The notes: generated by a model from the sequence alone, not told the origin. 64,000 nt of DNA from Ilumatobacteraceae bacterium (GCA_024644465.1 JAHEKY010000004.1:1-64000), one strand, 5' to 3'; counted from the stretch's first letter, positions 16,707-25,703 are shown. Numbers and translations are program-made.

Positions 16707-17207
16707 TCAGGTCACCGTCTCGGCGCGAGCATCGTCACGCCGGTACGTACCGGAGCGGCCACCGGTCTTCTCCCACAGCGCGAGCTCGGTGATCGTCATC
16801 GATCGATCGGCCGACTTGCACATGTCGTAGACCGTCAGCGCGGCGACGCTGCAGGCATGCAGCGCCTCCATCTCGACGCCGGTTCGCTCGACACATTCGA
16901 CGTGGGCCTCGATCGCGACGTGGTCGTCGCCCAGCTCGAAGTTGATCGACACGCTCGAGATCAAGAGCGGATGGCACAGCGGCACCATGTCCGACGTCCG
17001 CTTGGCGGCCTGGATCGCCGCAACCCGGGCGACCGACAGGACGTCGCCCTTCTTGACCTCTCGATTCGCGATCGCTGCGGTCGTCTCGGGCTTCATCATC
17101 ACCTTGCACCGGGCAACCGCTCTGCGGTGTGTCGGTTCCTTCGGCGCGACGTCGACCATGCGTGCGTGACCGGCGGGGTCGAGGTGGGTGAACTGGAGAT
17201 CGCTCAT
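16707..17207 (-). CDS. moaC: Cyclic pyranopterin monophosphate synthase MoaC
   Basis: Acts with MoaA to make cyclic pyranopterin monophosphate, the first step of molybdenum-cofactor synthesis; 166 aa, normal for MoaC. Signatures: ARMVDVAPKEPTHRRAVA at the N-terminus, KRTSDMVPLCHPLLIS near 70, the catalytic VECVERTGVEMEAL near 110 and YDMCKSAD near 128. ATG at 17207 has GAGAG 4-8 nt upstream. It is separated from moaA by a divergent DinB-fold gene, so the cofactor genes are close but not one operon. Confidence 0.96.
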   Translation of the reverse strand: MSDLQFTHLDPAGHARMVDVAPKEPTHRRAVARCKVMMKPETTAAIANREVKKGDVLSVARVAAIQAAKRTSDMVPLCHPLLISSVSINFELGDDHVAIEAHVECVERTGVEMEALHACSVAALTVYDMCKSADRSMTITELALWEKTGGRSGTYRRDDARAETVT

Positions 17208-17267
17208 GTGCTCTCAAACGGTAGCCGCGCCGGCGATGCGCGTCGGTACAGGCGCTGCCGCCGGCGT

Positions 17268-17273
17268 TACGAT
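17268..17273 (+). promoter_or_regulatory. -10 box of the 17280 gene (TACGAT, 6 nt before ATG)
   Basis: TANNNT hexamer at leaderless spacing; the same TACGAT-N6-ATG arrangement recurs at 37191 and 54889. Confidence 0.45.
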
Positions 17274-17279
17274 CCCGCC

Positions 17280-18035
17280 ATGTCGCTGCCCTACGACGCG
17301 GTCGAGCAACTGGGCGTGGACGGCGAGGCGCTGATCGCGCTGCTGACCCGAGCCGACCACGCGGCGACCGTGCGGTCGTGTCCCGGCTGGGATCTCGGCG
17401 AACTCGCTCGGCATCTCGGCGGGGTGTGGCACTTCTGGGCGTCGCTCGTCGAGCAGCGGATCACCGACGTCGGAGACCTCAGGACGATCGACCGCCCGCC
17501 ACCGCTGGCGGGCGACGAGCTGCTCGGCGGACTGGTGAATCAGCTCCGGCGGCTGTCCGTGGCATTGGAGGAATCGGCCCCCGACACCCCGGTGTGGACG
17601 TGGACCGGAGCGAACCGCGACGTCGAATGGGTTCGACGACGCATGGCCCAGGAGACCGCGGTGCACCGGTGGGATGCCGGCGACGCGGTCGGTCGCCGGA
17701 ACGCCGTACCGACCGTCGTCGCGGCGGACGGCGTCGACGAGTTCCTGACGTGGTTCGCGGCGCGCGAACGCAGCGAGGGGGCGCGCAAGGTCGGCGGAAC
17801 CGTCCAACTGCACTGCACCGACACCGGCCGATCGGACGTCGACGGCGACTGGTTCGTCGCCGCGATGAAGGAACCCGCCGCAAGGTTCAGCCGCGGGCGC
17901 CGTCGCGCCGACGCCGAGATCCGCGGCACCGCGCACGACGTCCTGCTGTGGCTGTGGCGCCGCGACGGCGACGTCGACCTCGTCGGCGACGAGGTCGTCG
18001 CACGAAGATTCCGCGCCTTCACCGACCTCACCTGA
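17280..18035 (+). CDS. Maleylpyruvate-isomerase-family (DinB-fold) mycothiol-type enzyme
   Basis: 251-aa protein of the mycothiol-dependent maleylpyruvate isomerase family. The N-terminal four-helix metal-binding domain shows LARHLGGVWHFW near 45 and AQETAVHRWDAGDAV near 130, whose His residues are the expected metal ligands. The C-terminal third resembles the MDMPI C-terminal domain. Members range from isomerases to uncharacterised thiol enzymes, so the reaction is unknown. Its family is a hallmark of mycothiol-making actinobacteria. It sits alone on the plus strand inside the molybdenum-cofactor genes. Confidence 0.85.
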   Translation: MSLPYDAVEQLGVDGEALIALLTRADHAATVRSCPGWDLGELARHLGGVWHFWASLVEQRITDVGDLRTIDRPPPLAGDELLGGLVNQLRRLSVALEESAPDTPVWTWTGANRDVEWVRRRMAQETAVHRWDAGDAVGRRNAVPTVVAADGVDEFLTWFAARERSEGARKVGGTVQLHCTDTGRSDVDGDWFVAAMKEPAARFSRGRRRADAEIRGTAHDVLLWLWRRDGDVDLVGDEVVARRFRAFTDLT

Positions 18036-18050
18036 CGCCCGTGCGCGGCG

Positions 18051-19061
<1,011 letters not shown>

Positions 19062-19067
19062 CGGCAC

Positions 19068-19073
19068 AGTCTA
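19068..19073 (-). promoter_or_regulatory. -10 box of moaA (TAGACT, 6 nt before ATG)
   Basis: Minus-strand hexamer followed by GTGCCG and the ATG. Nearly the same string (CAGACTGTGCCGATG) precedes the gene at 58205. Confidence 0.45.
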
Positions 19074-19078
19074 CGAGG

Positions 19079-20290
19079 TCACCGGAGCATGAGCACGGCG
19101 ACGTCTCCGCCCGCAGGCACGCCGTCGCCGTCGGGCACGACCGCCATGGCGTCGGCGGCGGCCGTGGCGGCCAGTTGATGGCTGCCCTGCGCGCCGACCG
19201 GGCGCACGTGGAACCGTCCGTCGTCCGCGAACTCGCCGTTGACGCGCATGAAGTGGACCTTGCCGTCCGGCGAACGCCGCAGGTCGGCGTCGGAGACAGC
19301 GACGAGGTGGGTCCGCGTCAGCGTGCGATGCCCCATCATCCTGCGCAGTGCCGGTCGGGCGAGCAACTCGAAGCTGACGATCGAACTCACCGGGTTGCCC
19401 GGAAGGCCGAAGATCGGTTTGCCGAGCAGCCGGCCGAACGCGAACGGCTTCGCCGGCTTGATCGCGATCTGCATCCAGGTCATGTCGGCGATCGCACGGA
19501 GGACGTGCTTGACGACGTCGTAGTCGCCCATCGACACCCCGCCGCTCGACACGATCGCATCGGAGTCGGCGGCCGCACCGCGCAGGACGCGCTCGAGTTC
19601 GTCGGGGTCGTCGCGGACGACGCCGAGGTCGACGACGTCGCAGCCTGCTTCCGCGAGCAGCGCAGCGAGCATCGTCTTGTTGCTCTCCCGGATCTGGCCG
19701 AGTTCGAGCGGTGCACCGTCGTCGACGAGTTCGTCACCGGTCGACAGCACTGCGACTCGGACGCGAGGGTGGACGAGCACGGACCGGGCGTTGACACTCG
19801 CGAGCACGCCGGCGATCGCCGGCGTGACCTGCATGCCCGCCGGGAAGAGTTCATCGCCGATCCGGACATCGTCACCTGCCGACCTGATCGCAGCCCCTTG
19901 GTGCACGCTCGCGTTCACCTGCACCCGTTCGACGCCGCCGTCCGTCGGCAGGAGCTCGGTGTCCTCGACCATCACGACCGCGTCCGCTCCGGGCGGCAGC
20001 GGTGCGCCGGTCATGATCCGGACGGCCTCGCCGGGGCCGACCGCACGATCAGGCGCGGCGCCGGCGGCGATCTCGCCGACGACGACGAGAACCTTCGGCA
20101 CGGCAGCGACGTCGTCGGAGCGGATCGCATACCCGTCGACGGCGGTGTTCGCGAACGGAGGAACGACTTCGGCCGCCACGACCGGTTCCGCGAGCACGAG
20201 GCCGATCGACTCGGCCCGCGGCACCGATGTCGGCGGCAGTGCCGGGCAGGAGCCGAGCACGAAGGCCTGCGCATCTTCCAGCGGCGTCAT
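19079..20290 (-). CDS. moeA: Molybdopterin molybdenumtransferase MoeA
   Basis: Inserts molybdate into adenylated molybdopterin, the last general step of cofactor synthesis; 403 aa. Order of landmarks: N-terminal ANTAVDGYAIRSDD-type segment (PPFANTAVDGYAIR near 44), the MoCF-binding GDELVDDGAPLELGQIRESN region near 205, SSGGVSMGDYDVVK near 245 and GLPGNPVSS near 300, with the C-terminal domain IV. ATG at 20290 is preceded by TACGAT at 7 nt. It runs in the same direction as moaA, 17 nt downstream. Confidence 0.96.
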   Translation of the reverse strand: MTPLEDAQAFVLGSCPALPPTSVPRAESIGLVLAEPVVAAEVVPPFANTAVDGYAIRSDDVAAVPKVLVVVGEIAAGAAPDRAVGPGEAVRIMTGAPLPPGADAVVMVEDTELLPTDGGVERVQVNASVHQGAAIRSAGDDVRIGDELFPAGMQVTPAIAGVLASVNARSVLVHPRVRVAVLSTGDELVDDGAPLELGQIRESNKTMLAALLAEAGCDVVDLGVVRDDPDELERVLRGAAADSDAIVSSGGVSMGDYDVVKHVLRAIADMTWMQIAIKPAKPFAFGRLLGKPIFGLPGNPVSSIVSFELLARPALRRMMGHRTLTRTHLVAVSDADLRRSPDGKVHFMRVNGEFADDGRFHVRPVGAQGSHQLAATAAADAMAVVPDGDGVPAGGDVAVLMLR

Positions 20291-20297
20291 CTTCCCG

Positions 20298-20303
20298 ATC
20301 GTA
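20298..20303 (-). promoter_or_regulatory. -10 box of moeA (TACGAT, 7 nt before ATG)
   Basis: Minus-strand TANNNT hexamer at leaderless spacing from the ATG at 20290. Confidence 0.43.
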
Positions 20304-20327
20304 CGGACATCTGCGATCGTCGCGTCG

Positions 20328-20333
20328 TAAGGT
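20328..20333 (+). promoter_or_regulatory. -10 box of the 20341 gene (TAAGGT, 7 nt before ATG)
   Basis: TANNNT hexamer at leaderless spacing; divergent from the moeA box 24 bp away. Confidence 0.38.
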
Positions 20334-20340
20334 CGAGGTG

Positions 20341-20898
20341 ATGACGACGGCGTTGACCGCTTTCCCGGCCGATGGCTACACGGCCCGCTGGCAACGCTGG
20401 GACGAGCAGGGCGGCGACACGATCCACCTGCGCTGGGAGAACGAAGGGTGGACGGCCACCGGCGAGGTCGCCGGCGCCAACGTCAGCTACGTCCTGCGAT
20501 TGTCCGCGATGTGGCAGGTCCGCCAGTTCCTCCTGTTCCGGGACATGGACGAACCCGATCTGTGGCTCGGCAACGACGGGTCCGGCCGCTGGGGCGAGAT
20601 CAACGGCGCCCACCGGCCCGACCTCGACGGGTGCCACGACATCGACCTGCCGGTGACACCGTTCACGAACACGGTGCCGATCCGCCGGCTGCAACTCGAC
20701 GTCGGCCACGCTGCCGACCTGTCGACCGCGGTCGTCGATGTGGAGACGCTCGGCGTCGTCCCGGTGCGCCAGCGCTACCACCACGTCCGCGAGCGGCGCT
20801 TCGCGTACGCCAACCTCGACTCGGGCTTCGAAACCGAGTTCGACGTCGACGAGTACGGGCTCGTCCATGACTACCCGGATCACTTCCGCCGCGTGTGA
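20341..20898 (+). CDS. Putative glycolipid-binding protein (DUF1089 type)
   Basis: 185-aa soluble protein resembling the family annotated as putative glycolipid-binding. Typical features are the WENEGWTATG strand, VSYVLRLSAMWQVRQFLLFRDM near 50-71, the WGEINGAHRPDLDGCHDIDLPVTPFTNTVPIRRL block near 80-118 and the C-terminal FETEFDVDEYGLVHDYP. No catalytic motif or signal peptide is seen; the binding role is taken from the family name and not tested here. It ends 16 nt from convergent galU. The ATG at 20341 fits the TAAGGT box; upstream sequence overlaps moeA. Confidence 0.75.
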   Translation: MTTALTAFPADGYTARWQRWDEQGGDTIHLRWENEGWTATGEVAGANVSYVLRLSAMWQVRQFLLFRDMDEPDLWLGNDGSGRWGEINGAHRPDLDGCHDIDLPVTPFTNTVPIRRLQLDVGHAADLSTAVVDVETLGVVPVRQRYHHVRERRFAYANLDSGFETEFDVDEYGLVHDYPDHFRRV

Positions 20899-20914
20899 TC
20901 GCGGTGCCGCCAGG

Positions 20915-21781
20915 TCAGTGCTTGAGCTCGGCGAGGAACTCGGCGAGCGGGCCGCGCAGATCGGGGTTGACGAGGCCGAGTTCGATCGTCGCGATGAGGA
21001 ACCCGAGCGGGTTGCCCGTGTCATGCCGGCTGACATCGGAGACGACGGCGTGGAACGGCGACCGGGCTGCCTGCGCGCGGAGCGCGTCGGTCAGTTGCAG
21101 TTCGCCGGCGCGCCCCGGCCGGAGGGCCGCGATCTCGGTCCAGGCGTCGGGGGTGAGCACGTACCGACCCGTCAGGATGAAGTTGCTCGGAGCGTCGTCG
21201 GGGTCCGGCTTCTCGACGAGGTCCTTCACCGGGATGACGCCGTCGGCGGTGAGTTCGCCTGCGGGATCGATGACGCCGTAGGAGCTGACCTCCTCACGCG
21301 GGACGTTCACGACGGCGACGACGCTGCCGCCCGTCGACGAGCAGACGCCGTTCATCTGCGCGAGCAGCGCGGACGACCCCATCAGTTCGTCGGGGAGCAT
21401 CACCGCGAACGGTTCGTCGCCGACCGCTTCGCGGGCGCAGCCGACCGCATGCCCGAGGCCGCGCGGCTCGTCCTGGTAGACGACAGTGGCGCGCCAGTCC
21501 TTGCCGATCGCCCGGAGGCGGTCGGCGACGTCGGTCTTGCCGGCGTCGTCGAGCGCGGCGATCAACTTGTCGTCACGTTCGAAGTAATCAGCGATCGCCG
21601 GCTTGTCACGGCTGCTGACGACCACGATGTGATCGATGCCGGCACCGAGCGCTTCGTCGATCACGATCTGCAGCGCCGGTTGGTCGCCGATCGGGAAGAG
21701 TTCCTTCGGGACGGCCTTGGTCGCGGGGAGAAAGCGCGTGCCGAGACCGGCGGCGGGAATCACAGCACTTCGGACCTGCAT
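20915..21781 (-). CDS. galU: UTP-glucose-1-phosphate uridylyltransferase
   Basis: Makes UDP-glucose from glucose-1-phosphate and UTP; 288 aa, the usual bacterial GalU size. The nucleotide-binding start AVIPAAGLGTRFLPATKAVPKE and later the EKPDPDDAPSN and GRYVLTP motifs are intact. UDP-glucose links the mutase, galT and cell-envelope sugar genes here. The ATG at 21781 is preferred because TATGGT lies 7 nt upstream; the alternative ATG at 21793 falls inside that box. Confidence 0.95.
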   Translation of the reverse strand: MQVRSAVIPAAGLGTRFLPATKAVPKELFPIGDQPALQIVIDEALGAGIDHIVVVSSRDKPAIADYFERDDKLIAALDDAGKTDVADRLRAIGKDWRATVVYQDEPRGLGHAVGCAREAVGDEPFAVMLPDELMGSSALLAQMNGVCSSTGGSVVAVVNVPREEVSSYGVIDPAGELTADGVIPVKDLVEKPDPDDAPSNFILTGRYVLTPDAWTEIAALRPGRAGELQLTDALRAQAARSPFHAVVSDVSRHDTGNPLGFLIATIELGLVNPDLRGPLAEFLAELKH

Positions 21782-21788
21782 GGGCGCC

Positions 21789-21794
21789 ACCATA
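21789..21794 (-). promoter_or_regulatory. -10 box of galU (TATGGT, 7 nt before ATG)
   Basis: Minus-strand TANNNT hexamer supporting the shorter galU start. Confidence 0.42.
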
Positions 21795-21870
21795 CCGACC
21801 CGACCCGCGATGCGCCCGGACCGCCGGCGGGACTCAACGCGGCCCGAAGTCGGTATCTTTTGACCTTGCC

Positions 21871-22221
21871 ATGCCGACGTACGTGTACAAGTTCATCGAC
21901 TCGGGTGAGACGATCGAGGTCCAGCAGTCGTTCACCGACGAGACCCTGACCGAGTACGTGCACCCCACGACCGGAGCGGTCCTCCCGGTCAAGAAGGTGT
22001 TCCAGCCCGTCGGCGTCACGTTCAAGGGCAGCGGCTTCTTCCGCACCGACAACCGCGGTTCGAAGTCGTCATCGTCCTCGTCCGACAGCGCCTCGTCGAG
22101 CGACGCCCCGGCGTCGGACTCGAAGACCGAACCGTCGACGACGGCCGACCCGAAGTCGAAGAGCACGAAGGACGCCAAGTCCGCGACGGCCCCGGTGCCG
22201 GCCGCGGCGAAGTCCGATTGA
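21871..22221 (+). CDS. FmdB-like protein lacking the zinc-ribbon cysteines
   Basis: 116 aa. The first ~62 residues follow the FmdB-family pattern (MPTYVYKF..., EVQQSF, FKGSGFFRTDNRG) but all four expected CxxC cysteines are gone; there is no Cys in the whole protein. The second half is a low-complexity Ser/Asp/Lys/Ala tail (about residues 63-116). FmdB members are small putative regulators of unclear function; without cysteines this one cannot form the usual zinc ribbon. TATCTT lies 11 nt upstream of the ATG. Its stop overlaps the mtnP start, so the two are coupled. Confidence 0.8.
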   Translation: MPTYVYKFIDSGETIEVQQSFTDETLTEYVHPTTGAVLPVKKVFQPVGVTFKGSGFFRTDNRGSKSSSSSSDSASSSDAPASDSKTEPSTTADPKSKSTKDAKSATAPVPAAAKSD

Positions 22222-23027
22222 TGCTGATCCCCCTCGTCGACGAAGCGTCCGAGTTGGGCGCCGAGATCGGCGTGTTCGGCGGATCGGGCTTCTACGACTT
22301 CCTCGACGACGCGACCGACGTCGACATCGTCACGCCGTACGGATCGCCGGCGGCACCGGTCGCGATCGGCACGGTCGCCGGCCGTCGGATCGCTTTCCTC
22401 GCACGGCACGGCCGCCGCCATGACTACGCCGCGCACCGCGTGCCGTTCCAGGCGAACGTGTGGGCGATGGCCTCGCTCGGCGTCCGCTCGATCATCGCGC
22501 CGTGTTCGGTCGGGTCGTTGCAGCCGGACCTCCATCCGGGCGAGTTCGCCGTCGTCGATCAACTCGTCGACCGCACGACGAACCGCAACGACACGTTCCA
22601 CGACGTCGGTGCGCCGCAGGGCACGCCGGGCGCCGACGGCCCGGTCCATCATCAGACCTTTGCCGAGCCCTACGCGCCCGAGGTCCGCGAGGCGCTGATC
22701 TCCGCCGGCCACAGCCTCACCGACGTCACGGTCCACGACGGCGCGACGATGGTCGTCATCAACGGACCGCGCTTCTCGACGAAGGCGGAGAGCTCGTGGT
22801 TCCGGAACATGGGTTGGCACGTCGTCAACATGACGGGCTATCCCGAGGCCGTTCTCGCAGCAGAAGCCGGCATCCCCTACGCCACCGTCGCGCTGATCAC
22901 CGACTACGACGCCGGCGTCGACGGTCACGAGCCGGTCACGATGGACGCAGTGTTCGCGACGGTGACACGCAACGTCGACAACGTGCGCCGGCTGATCAGC
23001 GCCGCCGTCCCGCACCTCCCGGCCTGA
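22221..23027 (+). CDS. mtnP: S-methyl-5'-thioadenosine phosphorylase
   Basis: Phosphorolysis of methylthioadenosine to adenine and 5-methylthioribose-1-phosphate, a by-product salvage step; 268 aa. Motifs: phosphate loop GVFGGSGFYDFL near 16, RHGRRHDYAAHRVPFQANVWA near 58, and the base/ribose site NMTGYPEAVLAAEAGIPYA followed by ITDYDAG, which favours 6-aminopurine substrates over the PNP type. ATG at 22221 shares its A with the upstream stop (TGATG). It adds to the purine salvage theme of the window. Whether it also takes other purine nucleosides is open. Confidence 0.92.
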   Translation: MLIPLVDEASELGAEIGVFGGSGFYDFLDDATDVDIVTPYGSPAAPVAIGTVAGRRIAFLARHGRRHDYAAHRVPFQANVWAMASLGVRSIIAPCSVGSLQPDLHPGEFAVVDQLVDRTTNRNDTFHDVGAPQGTPGADGPVHHQTFAEPYAPEVREALISAGHSLTDVTVHDGATMVVINGPRFSTKAESSWFRNMGWHVVNMTGYPEAVLAAEAGIPYATVALITDYDAGVDGHEPVTMDAVFATVTRNVDNVRRLISAAVPHLPA

Positions 23028-23110
23028 CTCCCGGCCCGCGCACCACTCACGCGGGTCGATATCCTGTCGACGCCGACTCCTCCCCCGCTCGTTCGTCCCG
23101 AGGAGTCACC

Positions 23111-23695
23111 ATGCCCGCTCACCTGTTCGTCGCCGCACGCCTGCGCAACCTCCTGGCTCGCCAACCGTGGATCTACTGGTCGGCGGTCATCGCGATCGCC
23201 GTGGGCGCGGCCTTCGTCGTCAAGTCGCAGCTCGACGGAGCGGAAGCGGCGCGCTCCTCGTGGGAGGACACCCGCCCCGTGCTCGTCGCCCGGCACGATG
23301 TCGACCCCGACAGCCCGGTCGTCGCCGACACGGTCGAGCTGCCGGTCGCGGCCGTCCCGGCCACCGCGATCGACGCGCTGCCCGATGGCGCGCTCGCCCA
23401 CCGGCGCATCGGTGCGGGCGAGATCCTGGTCGCCGCGGACGTCGTCGCCGCACCAGGCCCTGCACGACACGCGACGGTGGGCAACGTCGTCGTCGGGCTC
23501 GTCGATCCGCTCAGCCCTGCAGCGGCGATCGGGCTCGACGTCCAGGTGGCGTCCGACGGCGTCGTGCTCGCCGCTGAAGCAACCGTCGTCGACGTCGTCG
23601 GCGACGTCGTGTTCGTCGAGGTCCGCGAGAGCGACGGCCCGGCGGTCGCCGCAGCAGCACAGGCAGGACGGGCGTCGCTGCTGTTCGTGCCGTGA
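23111..23695 (+). CDS. Membrane-anchored SAF-domain protein
   Basis: 194 aa: a short basic N-terminus, one membrane segment (about residues 20-38, YWSAVIAIAVGAAFVV), then an extracytoplasmic SAF domain starting near 55 (RPVLVARHDVDPDSPV ... PDGALAHRRIGAGEIL). The order resembles CpaB/FlgA-type pilus or flagellar assembly proteins, but no pilus, flagellar or secretion gene is near, so the partner is unknown. Start fixed by AGGAG at 23101-23105, 5 nt before the ATG; a TATCCT box at 23060-23065 is a possible -10, giving a leader of about 40 nt. Ends 10 nt from convergent uppP. Confidence 0.75.
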   Translation: MPAHLFVAARLRNLLARQPWIYWSAVIAIAVGAAFVVKSQLDGAEAARSSWEDTRPVLVARHDVDPDSPVVADTVELPVAAVPATAIDALPDGALAHRRIGAGEILVAADVVAAPGPARHATVGNVVVGLVDPLSPAAAIGLDVQVASDGVVLAAEATVVDVVGDVVFVEVRESDGPAVAAAAQAGRASLLFVP

Positions 23696-23705
23696 CGGGC
23701 CGTCG

Positions 23706-24551
23706 CTAGCCGATGTTGTCGCGCCAGTCCGCGGCGAGCACGACGAGCACGACGAGGCCGAGCGCGATCCGGTAGACCACGAACGGCATCAGCGTGCGGG
23801 TACTGACGAGGCGAATCGTGCCCCACACCGCGACGAGGCCGGCGAGGCACGACGTGACGATGCCGACCGCCATCGGTACGAGCAGATCTTCGTAGCCGCC
23901 GTCGGCGAACAACTTGGCCATCTTGAACACGACCGCCCCGAAGATGACCGGCAGGGACATGACGAAGCTGGCACGGACGGCGGCATCGCGATCGAAGCCC
24001 ATCCAGCGTGCCCCGGTCATCGTGATCCCCGATCGCGACGTGCCGGGGTTCAGTGCGAGCGCCTGCATGCCGCCCACGACGAGTGCGTCCTTCTTGCCGA
24101 ACGACTCGACCTTGCGTCGACCCGTCGCGCGGTCGGCGATCGCCAGCAGGATGCCGAACCCGATCAGCGAGATCGCGATGATGAACGGTGTCCCGAGTCT
24201 GGTGTCGATCGCATTCTCGAACAGCGCGCCCGCTGCTGCGGCGGGCACGGTCGCGAGGACGAACAACCAGGCGAGGCGCCCGTCCGGCGTCGCCGGCCGC
24301 GAGCGCGAGAACACGAGTTTCGTGCCCTCGACCACATAGACGGCGACGTCGCGGCGGAAGTACGCGAGCACGGCGATGAACGTGCCGAGATGGAGGGCGA
24401 CATCGAACGACTTCTTCAGCGACTCGTCGTCGAAGTCGTCCCACCCGAGCAGCCACGGGACGAGTTGCAGGTGCCCGCTCGATGAGATCGGCAGGAACTC
24501 CGAGAGGCCCTGGACGACGCCGAGGACGATCGCGTGGAAGATCGGCACCAC
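23706..24551 (-). CDS. uppP: Undecaprenyl-diphosphatase UppP/BacA
   Basis: Recycles undecaprenyl diphosphate to the monophosphate carrier for peptidoglycan synthesis; 281-aa integral membrane protein with about eight spans. The catalytic signatures are LGVVQGLSEFLPISSSGHL (near 9-27) and ALNPGTSRSGITMTGA (near 160). BacA-type proteins also give low-level bacitracin tolerance. Two successive GTG codons (24551 and 24548) could start it. Neighbouring SDR and murA genes make cell-envelope context plausible, though it is transcribed alone. Confidence 0.95.
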   Translation of the reverse strand: MVPIFHAIVLGVVQGLSEFLPISSSGHLQLVPWLLGWDDFDDESLKKSFDVALHLGTFIAVLAYFRRDVAVYVVEGTKLVFSRSRPATPDGRLAWLFVLATVPAAAAGALFENAIDTRLGTPFIIAISLIGFGILLAIADRATGRRKVESFGKKDALVVGGMQALALNPGTSRSGITMTGARWMGFDRDAAVRASFVMSLPVIFGAVVFKMAKLFADGGYEDLLVPMAVGIVTSCLAGLVAVWGTIRLVSTRTLMPFVVYRIALGLVVLVVLAADWRDNIG

Positions 24552-24620
24552 GCAGTTCTACCCGGTCCCCCGCCGGTCGGGCGGGCATCGCATCCGGTCA
24601 CGGCTGCCGACCCGGGCACC

Positions 24621-24626
24621 TACGCT
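24621..24626 (+). promoter_or_regulatory. -10 box of the SDR gene (TACGCT, 6 nt before ATG)
   Basis: TANNNT hexamer at leaderless spacing from the ATG at 24633. Confidence 0.43.
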
Positions 24627-24632
24627 GGGCCG

Positions 24633-25451
24633 ATGGCAGTGCGTAGTCGCAGGCGACTCATGCTGATCACGGGCGGATCTGGGTTCCTCGGCCGCCATCT
24701 GACCCAGGGCGCGGCGACAGCACAGTGGGAGCTGATCGCCCCGTCGTCGGCGTCGATGGACGTGCGTCGGCGGTCGTCGGTCGCTTCTGCGATCGCCGAC
24801 TGGAAGCCCACTGCGGTCGTCCACCTGGCGTACCGCAAGGGCGACCGGCCGACGACGGTCGACGGAAGTCGCCACGTCGCGGAGGCGGCCGCGGCATGTG
24901 GCGCCCGGTTGGTCCACCTGTCGTCGGACGTGATCTTCCCCGGTCGGATGGCGCCGTACGGGGAGGACGATCCGGCGCGGCCGCTCACCGAGTACGGCCG
25001 CCACAAGCGCGATGCGGAACAGGCGGTGCTCAGTGCCTGCCCGGCCGCGGTCGTCGTGCGGACGTCGCTGCTGTACGGCACCGACGACGTCGCGACGATC
25101 CAGCACGACGTCCGGCGGGCCCTCAGCGGGCCCGACCGGCAACCGATGACGTTCTTCACCGACGAGATCCGGTGCCCGGCGCACGCCACCGATGTCGCCG
25201 CGGCCGTTGCGGAACTCGCGCGGCGGCCGGAGGTCTCCGGCCCATTGCACGTCGCCGGGCCGGAGCCCGTCAGCCGGGCCGACTTCGCTCGCACCGTCGC
25301 ACGGTGGCTCGGCCTCGACTCGCTCGCGTTGAAGACGTCGACGATCGCCGAAGCCGGACTCGTGCGCCCGGCCCGCGTCGTGCTCGACACCCGCCGCGCG
25401 CTGGACCTCGGCATCGTGTGCCGCCCGATCGACGAATTCCTCGGCCGCTGA
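24633..25451 (+). CDS. NAD(P)-dependent reductase/epimerase, dTDP-4-dehydrorhamnose-reductase-like
   Basis: Extended short-chain dehydrogenase of 272 aa. The dinucleotide loop is MLITGGSGFLGRHL (near 10-23), the active-site Tyr-x-x-x-Lys is YGRHK (near 122), and LSSDVIFPGRMAPYGED (near 95-110) and FFTDEIRCPAHATDVA match RmlD-type reductases. The likely product is an activated deoxyhexose for envelope glycans, but no rmlA/B/C lie here, so the exact sugar is uncertain. Followed by a 246-bp gap packed with hairpins. Confidence 0.82.
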   Translation: MAVRSRRRLMLITGGSGFLGRHLTQGAATAQWELIAPSSASMDVRRRSSVASAIADWKPTAVVHLAYRKGDRPTTVDGSRHVAEAAAACGARLVHLSSDVIFPGRMAPYGEDDPARPLTEYGRHKRDAEQAVLSACPAAVVVRTSLLYGTDDVATIQHDVRRALSGPDRQPMTFFTDEIRCPAHATDVAAAVAELARRPEVSGPLHVAGPEPVSRADFARTVARWLGLDSLALKTSTIAEAGLVRPARVVLDTRRALDLGIVCRPIDEFLGR

Positions 25452-25530
25452 ACCGCCCGCTGACCGTTCTGAGGACATTGTGATGCGGAATCCGCAACGA
25501 TCCGTCCACAGAACAACGTTCGACGCACAG

Positions 25531-25576
25531 CCGCTGGAACCGGCGACTGCACCGCAGTCGCCGAACTGACGCCGCA
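25531..25576. repeat. 46-bp direct repeat with hairpin, copy A
   Basis: Matches 25648-25693 at 44 of 46 positions. It contains a 9-bp-arm hairpin (25541-25549 / 25555-25563, loop CACCG). Confidence 0.75.
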
Positions 25577-25609
25577 CACGACACCCGCGCCGGGCGCCGC
25601 AGGCGACCG

Positions 25610-25653
25610 CTCGGGCACCGCCCGAGGACTCCGGGGCAGCGGCACCGCCGCTG
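25610..25653. repeat. Two adjacent hairpins with ACC triloops
   Basis: CTCGGGC-ACC-GCCCGAG (25610-25626) and CAGCGGC-ACC-GCCGCTG (25637-25653), each with perfect 7-bp arms. They lie between the two 46-bp repeats, and the second overlaps the start of copy B. Confidence 0.6.
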
Positions 25654-25693
25654 GAACCGGCGACTGCACCGCAGTCGCCGGTCTGACGCCGCA
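25648..25693. repeat. 46-bp direct repeat with hairpin, copy B
   Basis: Second copy of the repeat at 25531. Its hairpin arms are 25658-25666 / 25672-25680. It runs directly into the terminator-like hairpin at 25681-25703. Confidence 0.75.
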
Positions 25694-25703
25694 GGCGTCA
25701 GAC
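25681..25703 (-). terminator. Hairpin over the tldE stop codon
   Basis: Perfect 10-bp arms (GTCTGACGCC / GGCGTCAGAC) with a GCA triloop; the tldE stop (25698-25700) lies in one arm. Likely terminator, without a T-run. Confidence 0.5.

Noticed and set aside
19062-19067. GTG at 19067 as moaA start
   Set aside because: It would leave no room for the TAGACT box; the ATG at 19061 fits leaderless spacing.
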